A stretch of 64,000 nt of DNA, from NCBI GenBank assembly GCA_030448265.1, contig JAUJNG010000005.1:62001-126000 (forward strand). Reading direction: 5' to 3'. Positions 51,453-58,309 of this stretch are shown one piece after another. The position numbers and the translations under genes were made by a program. The number at the start of each line of letters is the position of its first letter. The stretch's first letter is position 1. Below the pieces are notes generated by a model. The model was not told the origin of the DNA. It ran no database searches and worked only from the letters and a program-made list of their open reading frames with translations. This DNA is from Abditibacterium sp. GTDB lineage: Bacteria > Armatimonadota > Abditibacteriia > Abditibacteriales > Abditibacteriaceae.

Positions 51453-51854
51453 TTACATTTTGCCGGACATTTTGCCGTTCATCATTTTGCCGCCGCTCAT
51501 CTTGCCGCTTCCCATCATTTTGCCGCCGCTCATCTTGCCGCTTCCCATCATTTTGCTGCCGCCCATCATTTTGCTGCCGCCCATCATTTTGCTGCCCATC
51601 ATTTTCATGAAGAGCGCTTTTTCGGCAGGACTCATCGCCGCGTAGGTTTTCTTTTCGGTTGCCGTCATTGAGGACATCATGCGGCCCATCATCATTTTGT
51701 CGGCCATCGCTTTCGACATGACTTTTCCGCTGCCCATCATTTTGCTGCCGCTCATTTTGGGCGCCATTTTGTCCTGAGCGAGCGCGGGAAGCGCCACGAT
51801 GCCGCACACGGCGGCGGCGGCCACAAGGCGCGCGGTTTTGTTGATTTGAAACAT
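51453..51854 (-). CDS. Exported Met-rich repeat peptide, MrpX-like
   Basis: 133 aa. A Sec signal peptide (MFQINKTARLVAAAAVCGIV, cut after ALA) leaves a mature chain of about 107 residues, 30 of them Met, the rest mainly Gly, Lys and Ser. The distal part is a run of KMMGGSKMMGSGKMSGG-type repeats; a short conserved-looking insert (ATEKKTYAAMSPAEKALF) lies between two Met-rich zones. There is no Cys or His. AGGAG before ATG 51854 is strong. It is the last gene of a minus-strand set that includes two methionine-sulfoxide-reductase-type enzymes. By analogy with MrpX of Azospira it would be a sacrificial periplasmic oxidant sink; copper binding is the alternative. Confidence 0.82.
   Translation of the reverse strand: MFQINKTARLVAAAAVCGIVALPALAQDKMAPKMSGSKMMGSGKVMSKAMADKMMMGRMMSSMTATEKKTYAAMSPAEKALFMKMMGSKMMGGSKMMGGSKMMGSGKMSGGKMMGSGKMSGGKMMNGKMSGKM
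51460..51600. repeat. Tandem DNA repeats in the Met-rich peptide gene
   Basis: Imperfect units such as CATCTTGCCGCTTCCCATCA and CATCATTTTGCTGCCGCC recur at 18- to 33-base spacing, encoding the KMM/GSG repeats. Near-identity at the DNA level suggests recent expansion or contraction. Confidence 0.85.
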
Positions 51855-51919
51855 GGTTTTCTCCTGTTTTGCGGCGATTCCGCGCCGCTCGGATATTGAA
51901 AGGCCGTTGAACTTTGGGT

Positions 51920-52783
51920 TCAATGACCGGAATACCAATCGTAGCCGCGCTGCGCCCAGTAGTCTTCGGGGCGGCGCGCGGTAAATTCCAGACTTCCCAG
52001 CCGCTTTAAATACTTAATACCGTATTTGACCGGCGTCACCAGGCGAAGCGGCGCGCCGTGCGCCAGAGTGAGCGGTTCGCCGTTCATTTCGTAGCAAAGC
52101 AGCGTTTGCGGATGCAGCGCCGCCTCCCTGTCAAGGCCCACGAAATAAGCGCCATCGGGTGTCTGCGCGCCGACATAAGGCACCAAATCGTCGGGCTTTT
52201 GCCGCACGTCGGGCGCGTCGCCGCTTTGCGTGGCGGGCGGATATTTCGCCATAAAATCGGCCAGCCGCACTCCGGCCCACGTCACAATCACCGACCAGCC
52301 TTCGATACATTTGAGTTCGGTCGTCATCTCGACGCGCGGCAGCTTTTTAATTTCCGCGAGCGAAAGCTGCAAATCCTCGCCCGAATGGAGGCCCGACACA
52401 CCTAAATTCCAGCTCGCGAGGTCGAAATCTTCGCCCATTCCAATATCGCCATTGACGCGCGGCTCGCGCGCTTTCGATGCGGGAAAAGTTGGCGCCAGAC
52501 GCGCGGTCGAGAACACATCGCGCGCGATTTCGCCGTTGACATCCAACACGCGGCGCAGGGGCCAAGGAATGCCGTCGTCGGCGCGGCGCGAACCGATCCA
52601 CTTCAAACCGCCCACCGTTCCGGCGCCCGCCGCGAGCGCCCACAAAAAACTGCGCCGCGACATCCGCCGCATCTGCGCTTCGATTTCGCCGTCGTTTTTT
52701 TCATCGACAACGGCCTGAAACACCGGCGCTTCGGCTTCAGTTTCGGCTTCGACGGGCGCGTCAGCTTCGTTTTCGGGATTCAT
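51920..52783 (-). CDS. MsrP/YedY-like periplasmic molybdopterin oxidoreductase
   Basis: 287 aa, sulfite-oxidase fold. A Tat signal is clear (MRRMSRRSFLWALAAGAG, twin Arg at 43-44), preceded by an unusual acidic 37-residue extension. Cys159 in TTELKCIEGWSV is the molybdenum ligand, and YGIKYLKRLGSLEF near the end is typical of MsrP/YedY. MsrP reduces free and protein-bound methionine sulfoxide in the periplasm using electrons from a membrane cytochrome b. Start 52783 lies six bases past the cytochrome gene; ATG 52672 (residue 38) is an alternative. The Met-rich peptide gene follows after 65 bases. Confidence 0.9.
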   Translation of the reverse strand: MNPENEADAPVEAETEAEAPVFQAVVDEKNDGEIEAQMRRMSRRSFLWALAAGAGTVGGLKWIGSRRADDGIPWPLRRVLDVNGEIARDVFSTARLAPTFPASKAREPRVNGDIGMGEDFDLASWNLGVSGLHSGEDLQLSLAEIKKLPRVEMTTELKCIEGWSVIVTWAGVRLADFMAKYPPATQSGDAPDVRQKPDDLVPYVGAQTPDGAYFVGLDREAALHPQTLLCYEMNGEPLTLAHGAPLRLVTPVKYGIKYLKRLGSLEFTARRPEDYWAQRGYDWYSGH

Positions 52784-52789
52784 AACAAT

Positions 52790-53509
52790 CTAAATGCGCG
52801 TCGCGGCGGCAGGCGCTTCCACCGGCGGCTCGGTTTCGGCGGGCACGATTTCATAGCCCGTAATCATGGAGCGGAAGTTGTTCCAGCCGGCTTTGACGAC
52901 CTGCGCGACGTGAATCAGGAAAAAGCCGCAAAAACCGATGGTCAGCCAGAAATGGACGAAGCGCGAAATTTCATACCCCGTCGCGCCCCACAGAGAAAGC
53001 GAGAGAAAGGGCAGAATTCCGGCGGTTTGCACCGGTTTGTAGATCGCCAAACCCGTCAGGAGCGAGCCGAATCCCATCACAATCACGCCGGTGTAAGCGA
53101 TGCGCTGCGCGCCGTTGAATTTGGCGCGCGGCAGGGGCGTTTTGCGAATTCGCAGGTCGTGCAACACGACTTGAATCGCTTCGCGCAGCGTTTCGCGGCG
53201 CGGGAAAAGCTGGCGCCACTCGCCCGAAAACAACAGGTAAAGCACATAAAGCAACCCGTTGATGCCGAAAATCCACGCGAACACGAAATGCCACGCCATG
53301 CCGTCGGCGAGGCGAAAAGCGAGCGAAAACTTCTCGTAAAACGCGGGCGGAAAGAATTTGAAAAGCGTCCACGAGCCGATGCCGATGCGATAAACGTCGT
53401 TGGCCCAGTAGATGAGAATCCCACTCCAGATCATCACGAAAAGCACCGGAAAATTGACCCAGTGAAACCAGCGAATCGCGAGCGAGTGTTTCTTTTCGAG
53501 GCGTTTCAT
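52790..53509 (-). CDS. Membrane cytochrome b (YedZ1-like electron donor)
   Basis: 239 aa with four or five membrane helices and a b-type cytochrome of the hydrogenase/formate-dehydrogenase gamma style. Candidate haem ligands are His16 (RWFHWVNF), His74 (MAWHFVFAW), His186 (RFVHFWLT) and His200 (FFLIHVAQV). It is not the six-helix ferric-reductase-like MsrQ of E. coli, but resembles the cytochrome b561-type partner called YedZ1. It would take quinol electrons and pass them to the adjacent MsrP-like enzyme. The C-terminal tail is Pro/Ala/Glu-rich. The gap to msrB is a family H repeat. Confidence 0.88.
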   Translation of the reverse strand: MKRLEKKHSLAIRWFHWVNFPVLFVMIWSGILIYWANDVYRIGIGSWTLFKFFPPAFYEKFSLAFRLADGMAWHFVFAWIFGINGLLYVLYLLFSGEWRQLFPRRETLREAIQVVLHDLRIRKTPLPRAKFNGAQRIAYTGVIVMGFGSLLTGLAIYKPVQTAGILPFLSLSLWGATGYEISRFVHFWLTIGFCGFFLIHVAQVVKAGWNNFRSMITGYEIVPAETEPPVEAPAAATRI

Positions 53510-53514
53510 GATTG

Positions 53515-53568
53515 GGGTGGTTAGGTTGTTGGGTGGTTAGGTTGTTGATAACCACCCAGCAACCCCAT
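53515..53568. repeat. Family H simple-sequence hairpin, copy 3
   Basis: GGGTGGTTAGGTTGTTGGGT units are followed by inverted TAACCACCCAGCAACCCC. It occupies the whole gap between msrB and the cytochrome gene inside the operon, and so forms the cytochrome gene's leader. Confidence 0.78.
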
Positions 53569-54087
53569 TTACTTCTTGGAGAATTTGAGCGCGACCGAGT
53601 TCATGCAGTAACGCAGACCGGTGGGCTTGGGGCCGTCGTCGAAGACGTGGCCCAGATGGCCTTCGCAGCGCGCGCATTCGACCTCGACGCGCTTCATGCC
53701 GAACTGCGTGTCGGTTTTTTCGATGACGGCAGTGGGACGAATCGGCTGGTAGAAGCTGGGCCAGCCCGTGCCCGATTCAAACTTGGTTTTGGAACTGAAC
53801 AGTTCCTGATCGCAGCCCGCGCATTTGTAAATGCCGTTCTGTTTATTTTTGAGCAGCGAGCCGCTTCCCGCCGCTTCGGTGCCCTCGTGACGCAGCACGT
53901 CGTAGGCGGCGGGCGAAAGCTGGGCTTTCCACTGCGCGTCGGTTTTGACGACTTTGACGATTTTGGGCGTCGCTTTCAACGGCGTTTTGGCGGTTTTGAC
54001 CGTTTTGGCAACGGGTTCGGCCTGCGCGATGTAGCCGGCGACGAGAACGCCGCACAGAAGCGGCAGCAGAGAGATGTGATGTTTCAT
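53569..54087 (-). CDS. msrB: Exported methionine-(R)-sulfoxide reductase
   Basis: 172 aa. A signal peptide (MKHHISLLPLLCGVLVAGYI, cut near AQA-E) and a Lys/Thr-rich linker precede a complete MsrB domain. Zinc ligands are C89/C92 (YKCAGCDQ) and C138/C141 (ECARCEGH); catalytic Cys161 is in GLRYCMNSVALKF; the substrate-pocket GTGWPSFYQPI is intact. Most MsrB proteins are cytoplasmic; the export signal here places it with the MsrP-like enzyme and the Met-rich peptide. Its ATG overlaps the anti-sigma stop (ATGA at 54084-54087). No resolving Cys is obvious in the mature chain besides those listed, so it needs an external reductant. Confidence 0.93.
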   Translation of the reverse strand: MKHHISLLPLLCGVLVAGYIAQAEPVAKTVKTAKTPLKATPKIVKVVKTDAQWKAQLSPAAYDVLRHEGTEAAGSGSLLKNKQNGIYKCAGCDQELFSSKTKFESGTGWPSFYQPIRPTAVIEKTDTQFGMKRVEVECARCEGHLGHVFDDGPKPTGLRYCMNSVALKFSKK

Positions 54088-54395
54088 AAAGAACCTTGGT
54101 TGTCTTTTAAAACACCGCACTGCGGGTTTGAGTTCCCGTGAGACGCCGCACCTGTTTCGGCGGCCTCCAGCGAAGTGCGAATTTTCTCCAGCAAATCGGC
54201 GGGCGCCTCGATGCGATGCAGGCGCCGCCGCAGACCCTCGACCAGTTCCGTTTCAAAAGCGAACCGCTTGGCGCATTGATGGCAAATCTTCAGATGACGC
54301 GCCACCAACCTCACCTCTTGCGGCGAAAGTTCGCGGTCGAGGTAGTCATCCAAACGCGCTATGGTTTCTTTACAACTCAAAATTCCCAAAAGCAT
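54084..54395 (-). CDS. Zinc-binding anti-sigma factor (zf-HC2 type)
   Basis: 103 aa, soluble. Cys8 (LLGILSCKETIARLDDYLDR) with the H-x3-C-x2-C motif His34, Cys38, Cys41 (RHLKICHQC) is the ZAS/zf-HC2 signature. Such proteins hold an ECF sigma factor inactive and release it when thiols are oxidised. No membrane helix follows, unlike RseA- or NrsF-type regulators, so it should sense cytoplasmic redox state. GAGGAA before ATG 54395 supports this start over the ORF start at 54518, which lies in repeat DNA. The gene overlaps msrB. Confidence 0.88.
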   Translation of the reverse strand: MLLGILSCKETIARLDDYLDRELSPQEVRLVARHLKICHQCAKRFAFETELVEGLRRRLHRIEAPADLLEKIRTSLEAAETGAASHGNSNPQCGVLKDNQGSL

Positions 54396-54423
54396 CACAA
54401 ATTCCTCATTTTTCTGTCCTCTC

Positions 54424-54448
54424 AACACCCCCCGCGTGAAAAAGTTCC
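54424..54448 (-). promoter_or_regulatory. ECF-type promoter candidate ahead of the anti-sigma/msrB genes
   Basis: On the minus strand: GGAAC (54448-54444), 17 bases, then GTT (54426-54424), the GGAAC-N16/17-GTT layout of many ECF sigma factors. It starts about 50 bases before the anti-sigma ATG. Confidence 0.5.
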
Positions 54449-54464
54449 GCGCCACTCTAAAGAG

Positions 54465-54569
54465 GCAGCGAATAAATTCGCCGCAAACCCCGAAGTCCGC
54501 CTGCGCGAACTGGTGCATTAACCTGCGAAGGCAGGTTTCGCCTTCCTTTGCAGCGAATTTATTCGCTGC
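54465..54569. repeat. Family C inverted repeat, copy 1
   Basis: GCAGCGAATAAATTCGCCGC at 54465 and its complement ending at 54569 form the outer stem; inner blocks AAGTCCGCCTGCGC and ACCTGCGAAGGCAGGT form further stems. On the minus strand the outer arm supplies the sigma gene's last codons and TAA. The sister copy is at 61451-61561. Confidence 0.92.
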
Positions 54570-55158
54570 GTCCTGATTTCCAATTTTGCGCCTCCACCAA
54601 TCCGCGTTCGCGCGCCAGTTCCCACAACGCTTTTTGCAGCAGTTTGCGCGCGCGATGCAAGCGCGAACGCACCGTCCCCACCGGACACTCCACGATGTGC
54701 GCGATGTCTTCGTAACTCATCTCTTCCAGCAAAAACAGCGTGGCGACGACGCGAAAATCGTCGGGCAGCTCGCCCAGAGCCGCCGCGACCAGATCGGCAT
54801 CGAAACGCGCCAATAATGCGTCCGCCGGATCGAGACCGCGCGCCATCAAGCCCTCGCGCCTGGCGGCCTCGAAAAGCAGGGCATCTTCGCCGTCATCGAG
54901 CGGCACGGTTTGCGGTCGGCGCGACGCGCTGCGGGCGCGATTGAGGTGGCAGTTGACCAGAACGCGCAAAAACCAGGCTTTGAAATGGGTTTGCGGCTCG
55001 AAGGTCTCGAACGCCGCGAAAGCACGCAGCGCGGCGTCCTGCACCAAGTCCTGGGCATCGTCGCGGTCGCCCGTGAGTCGAAACGCGACGCCGTAAGCGC
55101 TGCCCAGAATTGGGGCGAGAAGGGTTTCAAACTGCGCGGCGCGCGGAGAATCGGGCAT
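54559..55158 (-). CDS. ECF (RpoE-like) sigma factor
   Basis: 199 aa. Region 2 is FRLTGDRDDAQDLVQDAALR with the core-binding and -10-melting segment HFKAWFLRVLVNCHLNRAR. Region 4 is ELPDDFRVVATLFLLEEMSYEDIAHIVECPVGTVRSRLHRA in outline, a normal -35-binding helix-turn-helix. It opens the minus-strand unit sigma, anti-sigma, msrB, cytochrome b, MsrP-like, Met-rich peptide and probably drives it. The C-terminus (GRSE) and stop come from a family C repeat. A GGGAACTTCCC motif lies upstream in the gap shared with the divergent molybdoenzyme gene, suggesting autoregulation. Confidence 0.93.
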   Translation of the reverse strand: MPDSPRAAQFETLLAPILGSAYGVAFRLTGDRDDAQDLVQDAALRAFAAFETFEPQTHFKAWFLRVLVNCHLNRARSASRRPQTVPLDDGEDALLFEAARREGLMARGLDPADALLARFDADLVAAALGELPDDFRVVATLFLLEEMSYEDIAHIVECPVGTVRSRLHRARKLLQKALWELARERGLVEAQNWKSGRSE

Positions 55159-55192
55159 CGAAAATTGCGCCTTTAGGTGGCGCCCGCGCGAT

Positions 55193-55219
55193 ATTTTAGC
55201 GTCAAGGGGAAGTTCCCGC
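55193..55219 (-). promoter_or_regulatory. Sigma-gene promoter candidate with GGGAACTTCCC
   Basis: On the minus strand, GGGAACTTCCC (55217-55207) is a perfect odd-centred palindrome containing an ECF-like -35 GGAACTT, with TAAAAT at 55198-55193 downstream. It lies in the 77-bp gap between sigma and the fdhF/ydeP-like gene, so it could act on both sides. Confidence 0.45.
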
Positions 55220-55235
55220 TCTTAAACTTCTTCTC

Positions 55236-57599
55236 ATGGACACCCAATCCGCTCCCAACGACAACCATTACCAGCCCAAAACCAACTTCGAACCGCTCGA
55301 AAAGGCCACCGCCGACGGCGAAGCGCAAAACTCGCGCGCCCTGACCTCGGAAGAGTTCACCGGACTGGAAATCGGCCATCCCAAAACGCGCGCGGCGGGG
55401 TTGATGGCGGTCGCGAAATCGATGGAACACATCGCGCGCGAAAGCGGCTTGGTGCGCGGCAACAAAATCCTGCTGCAACTCAATCAAAAAGGCGGTTTCG
55501 ACTGTCCTGGCTGCGCCTGGCCCGATCCCGACGACCATCGCTCCAAATTTGAATATTGCGAAAACGGCGCCAAAGCCGTCGCCGAAGAAACCACGCTCGC
55601 GCGCGTGACGCCCGAATTTTTCGCGGCGCATTCGATTGAAGAAATGTCGCAGTGGAGCGACATGAAAATCGGCAAATCGGGACGCCTCACGCATCCGATG
55701 CTGCTCGAACGCGGCGCCACGCATTACAAACCCGTCAGTTGGGACGAGGCGTTTTCCATTCTCGCCGAGGAACTGGGCGGCCTGGGAAGTCCCGACGAAG
55801 CCATTTTTTACACGTCGGGCCGCACCTCGAATGAAGCGGCATGGTTGTATCAATTGTTCGTGCGCCAGTTCGGCACCAACAATCTGCCCGACTGCTCCAA
55901 TATGTGCCACGAATCGAGCGGCTGCGCCATGACCGAAACCCTCGGCGTGGGCAAAGGCACGGTCACGCTTGAAGATTTCAACCAGGCCGACTGCATCTTC
56001 ATTTTCGGCCAGAACCCTGGCACCAATCACCCGCGAATGCTCTCGGCGCTGCAAAAAGCGCGCGGAAACGGGGCGGAAATCGTCTCGGTCAATCCGCTTC
56101 CCGAAGCTGGACTGCTGGGCTTTGCACACCCGCAAAATCCGCGCGATTTGCTCACGGGCGGCACGCCGCTTTCAACGCTGTTTTTGCCGGTCAAAATCAA
56201 CGGCGATGTCGCGTTTCTCAAAGCGATGATGTATTTGATGCTCGAATCGCAGGACAAATTCGACCACGAATTCATCGCGCAGCACACGCACGGCTACGAT
56301 GAATTTATCGCCGATTTGCGGGCGGAAAATTTCGATGAATTGATCCAGAAATGCGGTCTTTCGCGCGAGGAAATCGAAAAAGCGGCGCGAATCGCGCTGC
56401 AATCGAAGCGGATGATCTGCTGCTGGGCGATGGGCATGACGCAGCACAAAAACGCCGTCGCTGGCATTCAATCCATCATCAATTTGCTGCTTTTGGGTGG
56501 CCACATCGGGCGCGAGGGCGCGGGCGCGTGTCCGGTGCGCGGCCATTCCAACGTGCAGGGCGACCGCACTATGGGCATCTGGGAGCGCCCCAAAGCGCAG
56601 TTTCTCGACGCCCTGCGCGACGAATTTGGGTTTGAGCCGCCGCGCGAACACGGTCTGGATGTCGTGGAAAGCATCAAAGCGATGCACGAAGGCCGCGCCA
56701 AAGTGTTTCTGGCGATGGGCGGCAATTTCCTGAGCGCCACGCCCGACACGCAGTTCACCGCCGAAGCGCTGCGGCGCTGCAATCTGACCGCGCACGTCTC
56801 GACCAAACTGCATCGCGGCCATCTGGTGACGGGAAAACGCGCGCTGATTCTGCCCTGTCTGGGCCGCACCGAAACCGATATTCAAGCGTCAGGGCCGCAG
56901 TTCGTTTCCGTCGAGAACTCGATGGGCGTGGTTCACACCTCGCGGGGGCGTCTGGAACCGGCTTCAGAGCATTTAAAGAGCGAACCGGCGATTGTCGCGG
57001 GTCTCGCCCACGCGGTTTTGGGCGAGAAATCAGGTCTTGACTGGCCAAAACTCGCAGCCAATTACGATGAAATCCGCGCCCGCATCGAAAAAACCATTGG
57101 CGGCTTCGAAAATTACAACGAGCGCGTGCGCCGTCCCGAAGGTTTTTATCTTCCTAACACGGCCAAAGAACGCGTCTGGAAAACCGCGACCGGAAAAGCA
57201 AACTTCACGGTTCACGCCGCGCCCCGACACGAATTGGAAGAAGACCAGCTAATGATGATGACGATTCGCTCGCACGACCAATACAACACCACGATTTACG
57301 GCCTCGACGACCGTTATCGCGGCGTCAAAAACGAGCGCCGCGTCGTGTTTTTGAACGCCCACGACATGAAAAATCGCGATTTGAAAAGCGGCGATGTCGT
57401 GGATTTGACTTCCCATTTCGAGGGCGAAGAGCGCCGCGCGCCGCATTTTATCGCCGTCGAATATCCCATTCCCCAGGGCTGCGCGGCGACCTATTTCCCC
57501 GAAACCAACGTGCTGGTGCCGATTCGCAGTGTGGCGGAAAAATCCAACACGCCGGCGAGCAAATCAGTGGTCATTCGGGTTCATAAAGCGGAGAAATAA
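55236..57599 (+). CDS. FdhF/YdeP-family molybdopterin oxidoreductase
   Basis: 787 aa. The molybdopterin-binding domains are full length: YTSGRTSNEAAWLYQLFVRQ, then NMCHESSGCAMTETLGVGKG and GQNPGTNHPRMLSALQ, with the C-terminal dinucleotide-binding domain (MMMTIRSHDQYNTTIYGLDD). The only N-terminal Cys pair is C90/C93 (FDCPGCAWPD), as in the YdeP branch; a full 4Fe-4S motif is not seen. Relatives are annotated formate dehydrogenase-like and in E. coli YdeP is linked to acid resistance; the real substrate is unknown. It is divergent from the ECF sigma gene with a 77-bp gap and lies 2.1 kb upstream of fdhD. Confidence 0.9.
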   Translation: MDTQSAPNDNHYQPKTNFEPLEKATADGEAQNSRALTSEEFTGLEIGHPKTRAAGLMAVAKSMEHIARESGLVRGNKILLQLNQKGGFDCPGCAWPDPDDHRSKFEYCENGAKAVAEETTLARVTPEFFAAHSIEEMSQWSDMKIGKSGRLTHPMLLERGATHYKPVSWDEAFSILAEELGGLGSPDEAIFYTSGRTSNEAAWLYQLFVRQFGTNNLPDCSNMCHESSGCAMTETLGVGKGTVTLEDFNQADCIFIFGQNPGTNHPRMLSALQKARGNGAEIVSVNPLPEAGLLGFAHPQNPRDLLTGGTPLSTLFLPVKINGDVAFLKAMMYLMLESQDKFDHEFIAQHTHGYDEFIADLRAENFDELIQKCGLSREEIEKAARIALQSKRMICCWAMGMTQHKNAVAGIQSIINLLLLGGHIGREGAGACPVRGHSNVQGDRTMGIWERPKAQFLDALRDEFGFEPPREHGLDVVESIKAMHEGRAKVFLAMGGNFLSATPDTQFTAEALRRCNLTAHVSTKLHRGHLVTGKRALILPCLGRTETDIQASGPQFVSVENSMGVVHTSRGRLEPASEHLKSEPAIVAGLAHAVLGEKSGLDWPKLAANYDEIRARIEKTIGGFENYNERVRRPEGFYLPNTAKERVWKTATGKANFTVHAAPRHELEEDQLMMMTIRSHDQYNTTIYGLDDRYRGVKNERRVVFLNAHDMKNRDLKSGDVVDLTSHFEGEERRAPHFIAVEYPIPQGCAATYFPETNVLVPIRSVAEKSNTPASKSVVIRVHKAEK

Positions 57600-57615
57600 A
57601 AAGCAAAAACAAGTT

Positions 57616-57882
57616 TTGGGTGGTATCTTTAAAGGCGGCGTCGTGGTTTTGGACGATGCCTCAGCGTTGTCCAAAGGCACGCGGGTTGAAGTTTGGGTGA
57701 CACCAAACGGCGAGCTACCCCTTTCGCCGTTTGAATTCACGCCCGAAGAGCGCGAGGAATTCGAGATGTGGGACAGAGCCAGCGCTGCGGCGTGGGCCAT
57801 GATCGACGAGTGGGAGCGCGAAGAAGGGGCGCCCTCGTTCGAGGAGGCTTTTCAACGCCGCGATAAGGGACAAACGCCATGA
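57616..57882 (+). CDS. Antitoxin-like protein of a MazEF/DUF104-type module
   Basis: 88 aa if the TTG at 57616 starts it; no ATG is available before the conserved part. GGIFKGGVVVLDDASALSKGTRVEVWV is the beta-rich DNA-binding N-terminus seen in small antitoxins of the DUF104/AbrB-like group. The C-terminal half (FTPEEREEFEMWDRASAAAW) is an acidic helix that would block a toxin. The stop overlaps the toxin ATG (ATGA at 57879-57882). It starts 17 bases after the molybdoenzyme gene and may be read through from it. The frame is intact though the toxin is broken. Confidence 0.68.
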   Translation: MGGIFKGGVVVLDDASALSKGTRVEVWVTPNGELPLSPFEFTPEEREEFEMWDRASAAAWAMIDEWEREEGAPSFEEAFQRRDKGQTP

Positions 57883-58309
57883 CGACAGGGGATATTTTCT
57901 GGGTCAACCTCGCCAATCAGGGCAATCGCGCCCAGTCGGGCCGACGCCCCTGCCTGCGTGTTTCAAGACGAAATCGCGGGCCGCGATTCTCCGATGGTGC
58001 TGGTCGTGCCTCTCACAACGTCATCGAATGCGGCGTGTTTTGGCTCGACAATTTCCATCGCTCCTTCGCCAGTGAATGGCTTGCCCATCGCTTCTTTCGC
58101 CCTGATTTTTCAACTGCGCGCAGCGCGTCGCGCAGTTTGCGACCGGCGAAAACATCCCGCTCGCGCGCCAATTGCCGCTCGAAGACTACTCGCGCTATCT
58201 AATGAACAAGGCGGCGGAAATCGCCGCAGAACCAGGGCTGATTGAGTATCAACGCGTCCAATTGGAACGCCGCGCCGAAGAAGACAAAATGCGGCAGGAG
58301 TCGATGTGA
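57879..58309 (+). pseudogene. MazF/PemK-type toxin, frameshifted twice
   Basis: Three frames together spell a MazF-family mRNA interferase. Frame one: MTTGDIFWVNLANQGNRAQS-GRRP. Frame two: CVFQDEIAGRDSPMVLVVPL, then NGLPIASFALIFQLRA. Frame three: QRVAQFATGENIPLARQLPL and on to EEDKMRQESM. The first break is at the C4 run 57947-57950, where one C too many explains it. The second is near 58120, inside GCGCGCAGCGCG, and looks like a small deletion. Two separate breaks make a single sequencing error unlikely to explain everything. The toxin is probably dead. Its 3' end overlaps the convergent membrane-protein gene. Confidence 0.78.

Noticed and set aside
51453..51600. Regular repeats suggesting a CRISPR array
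   Set aside because: The units have no unique spacers, lie in frame in a gene with signal peptide, ribosome site and terminator, and encode the Met-rich repeats.
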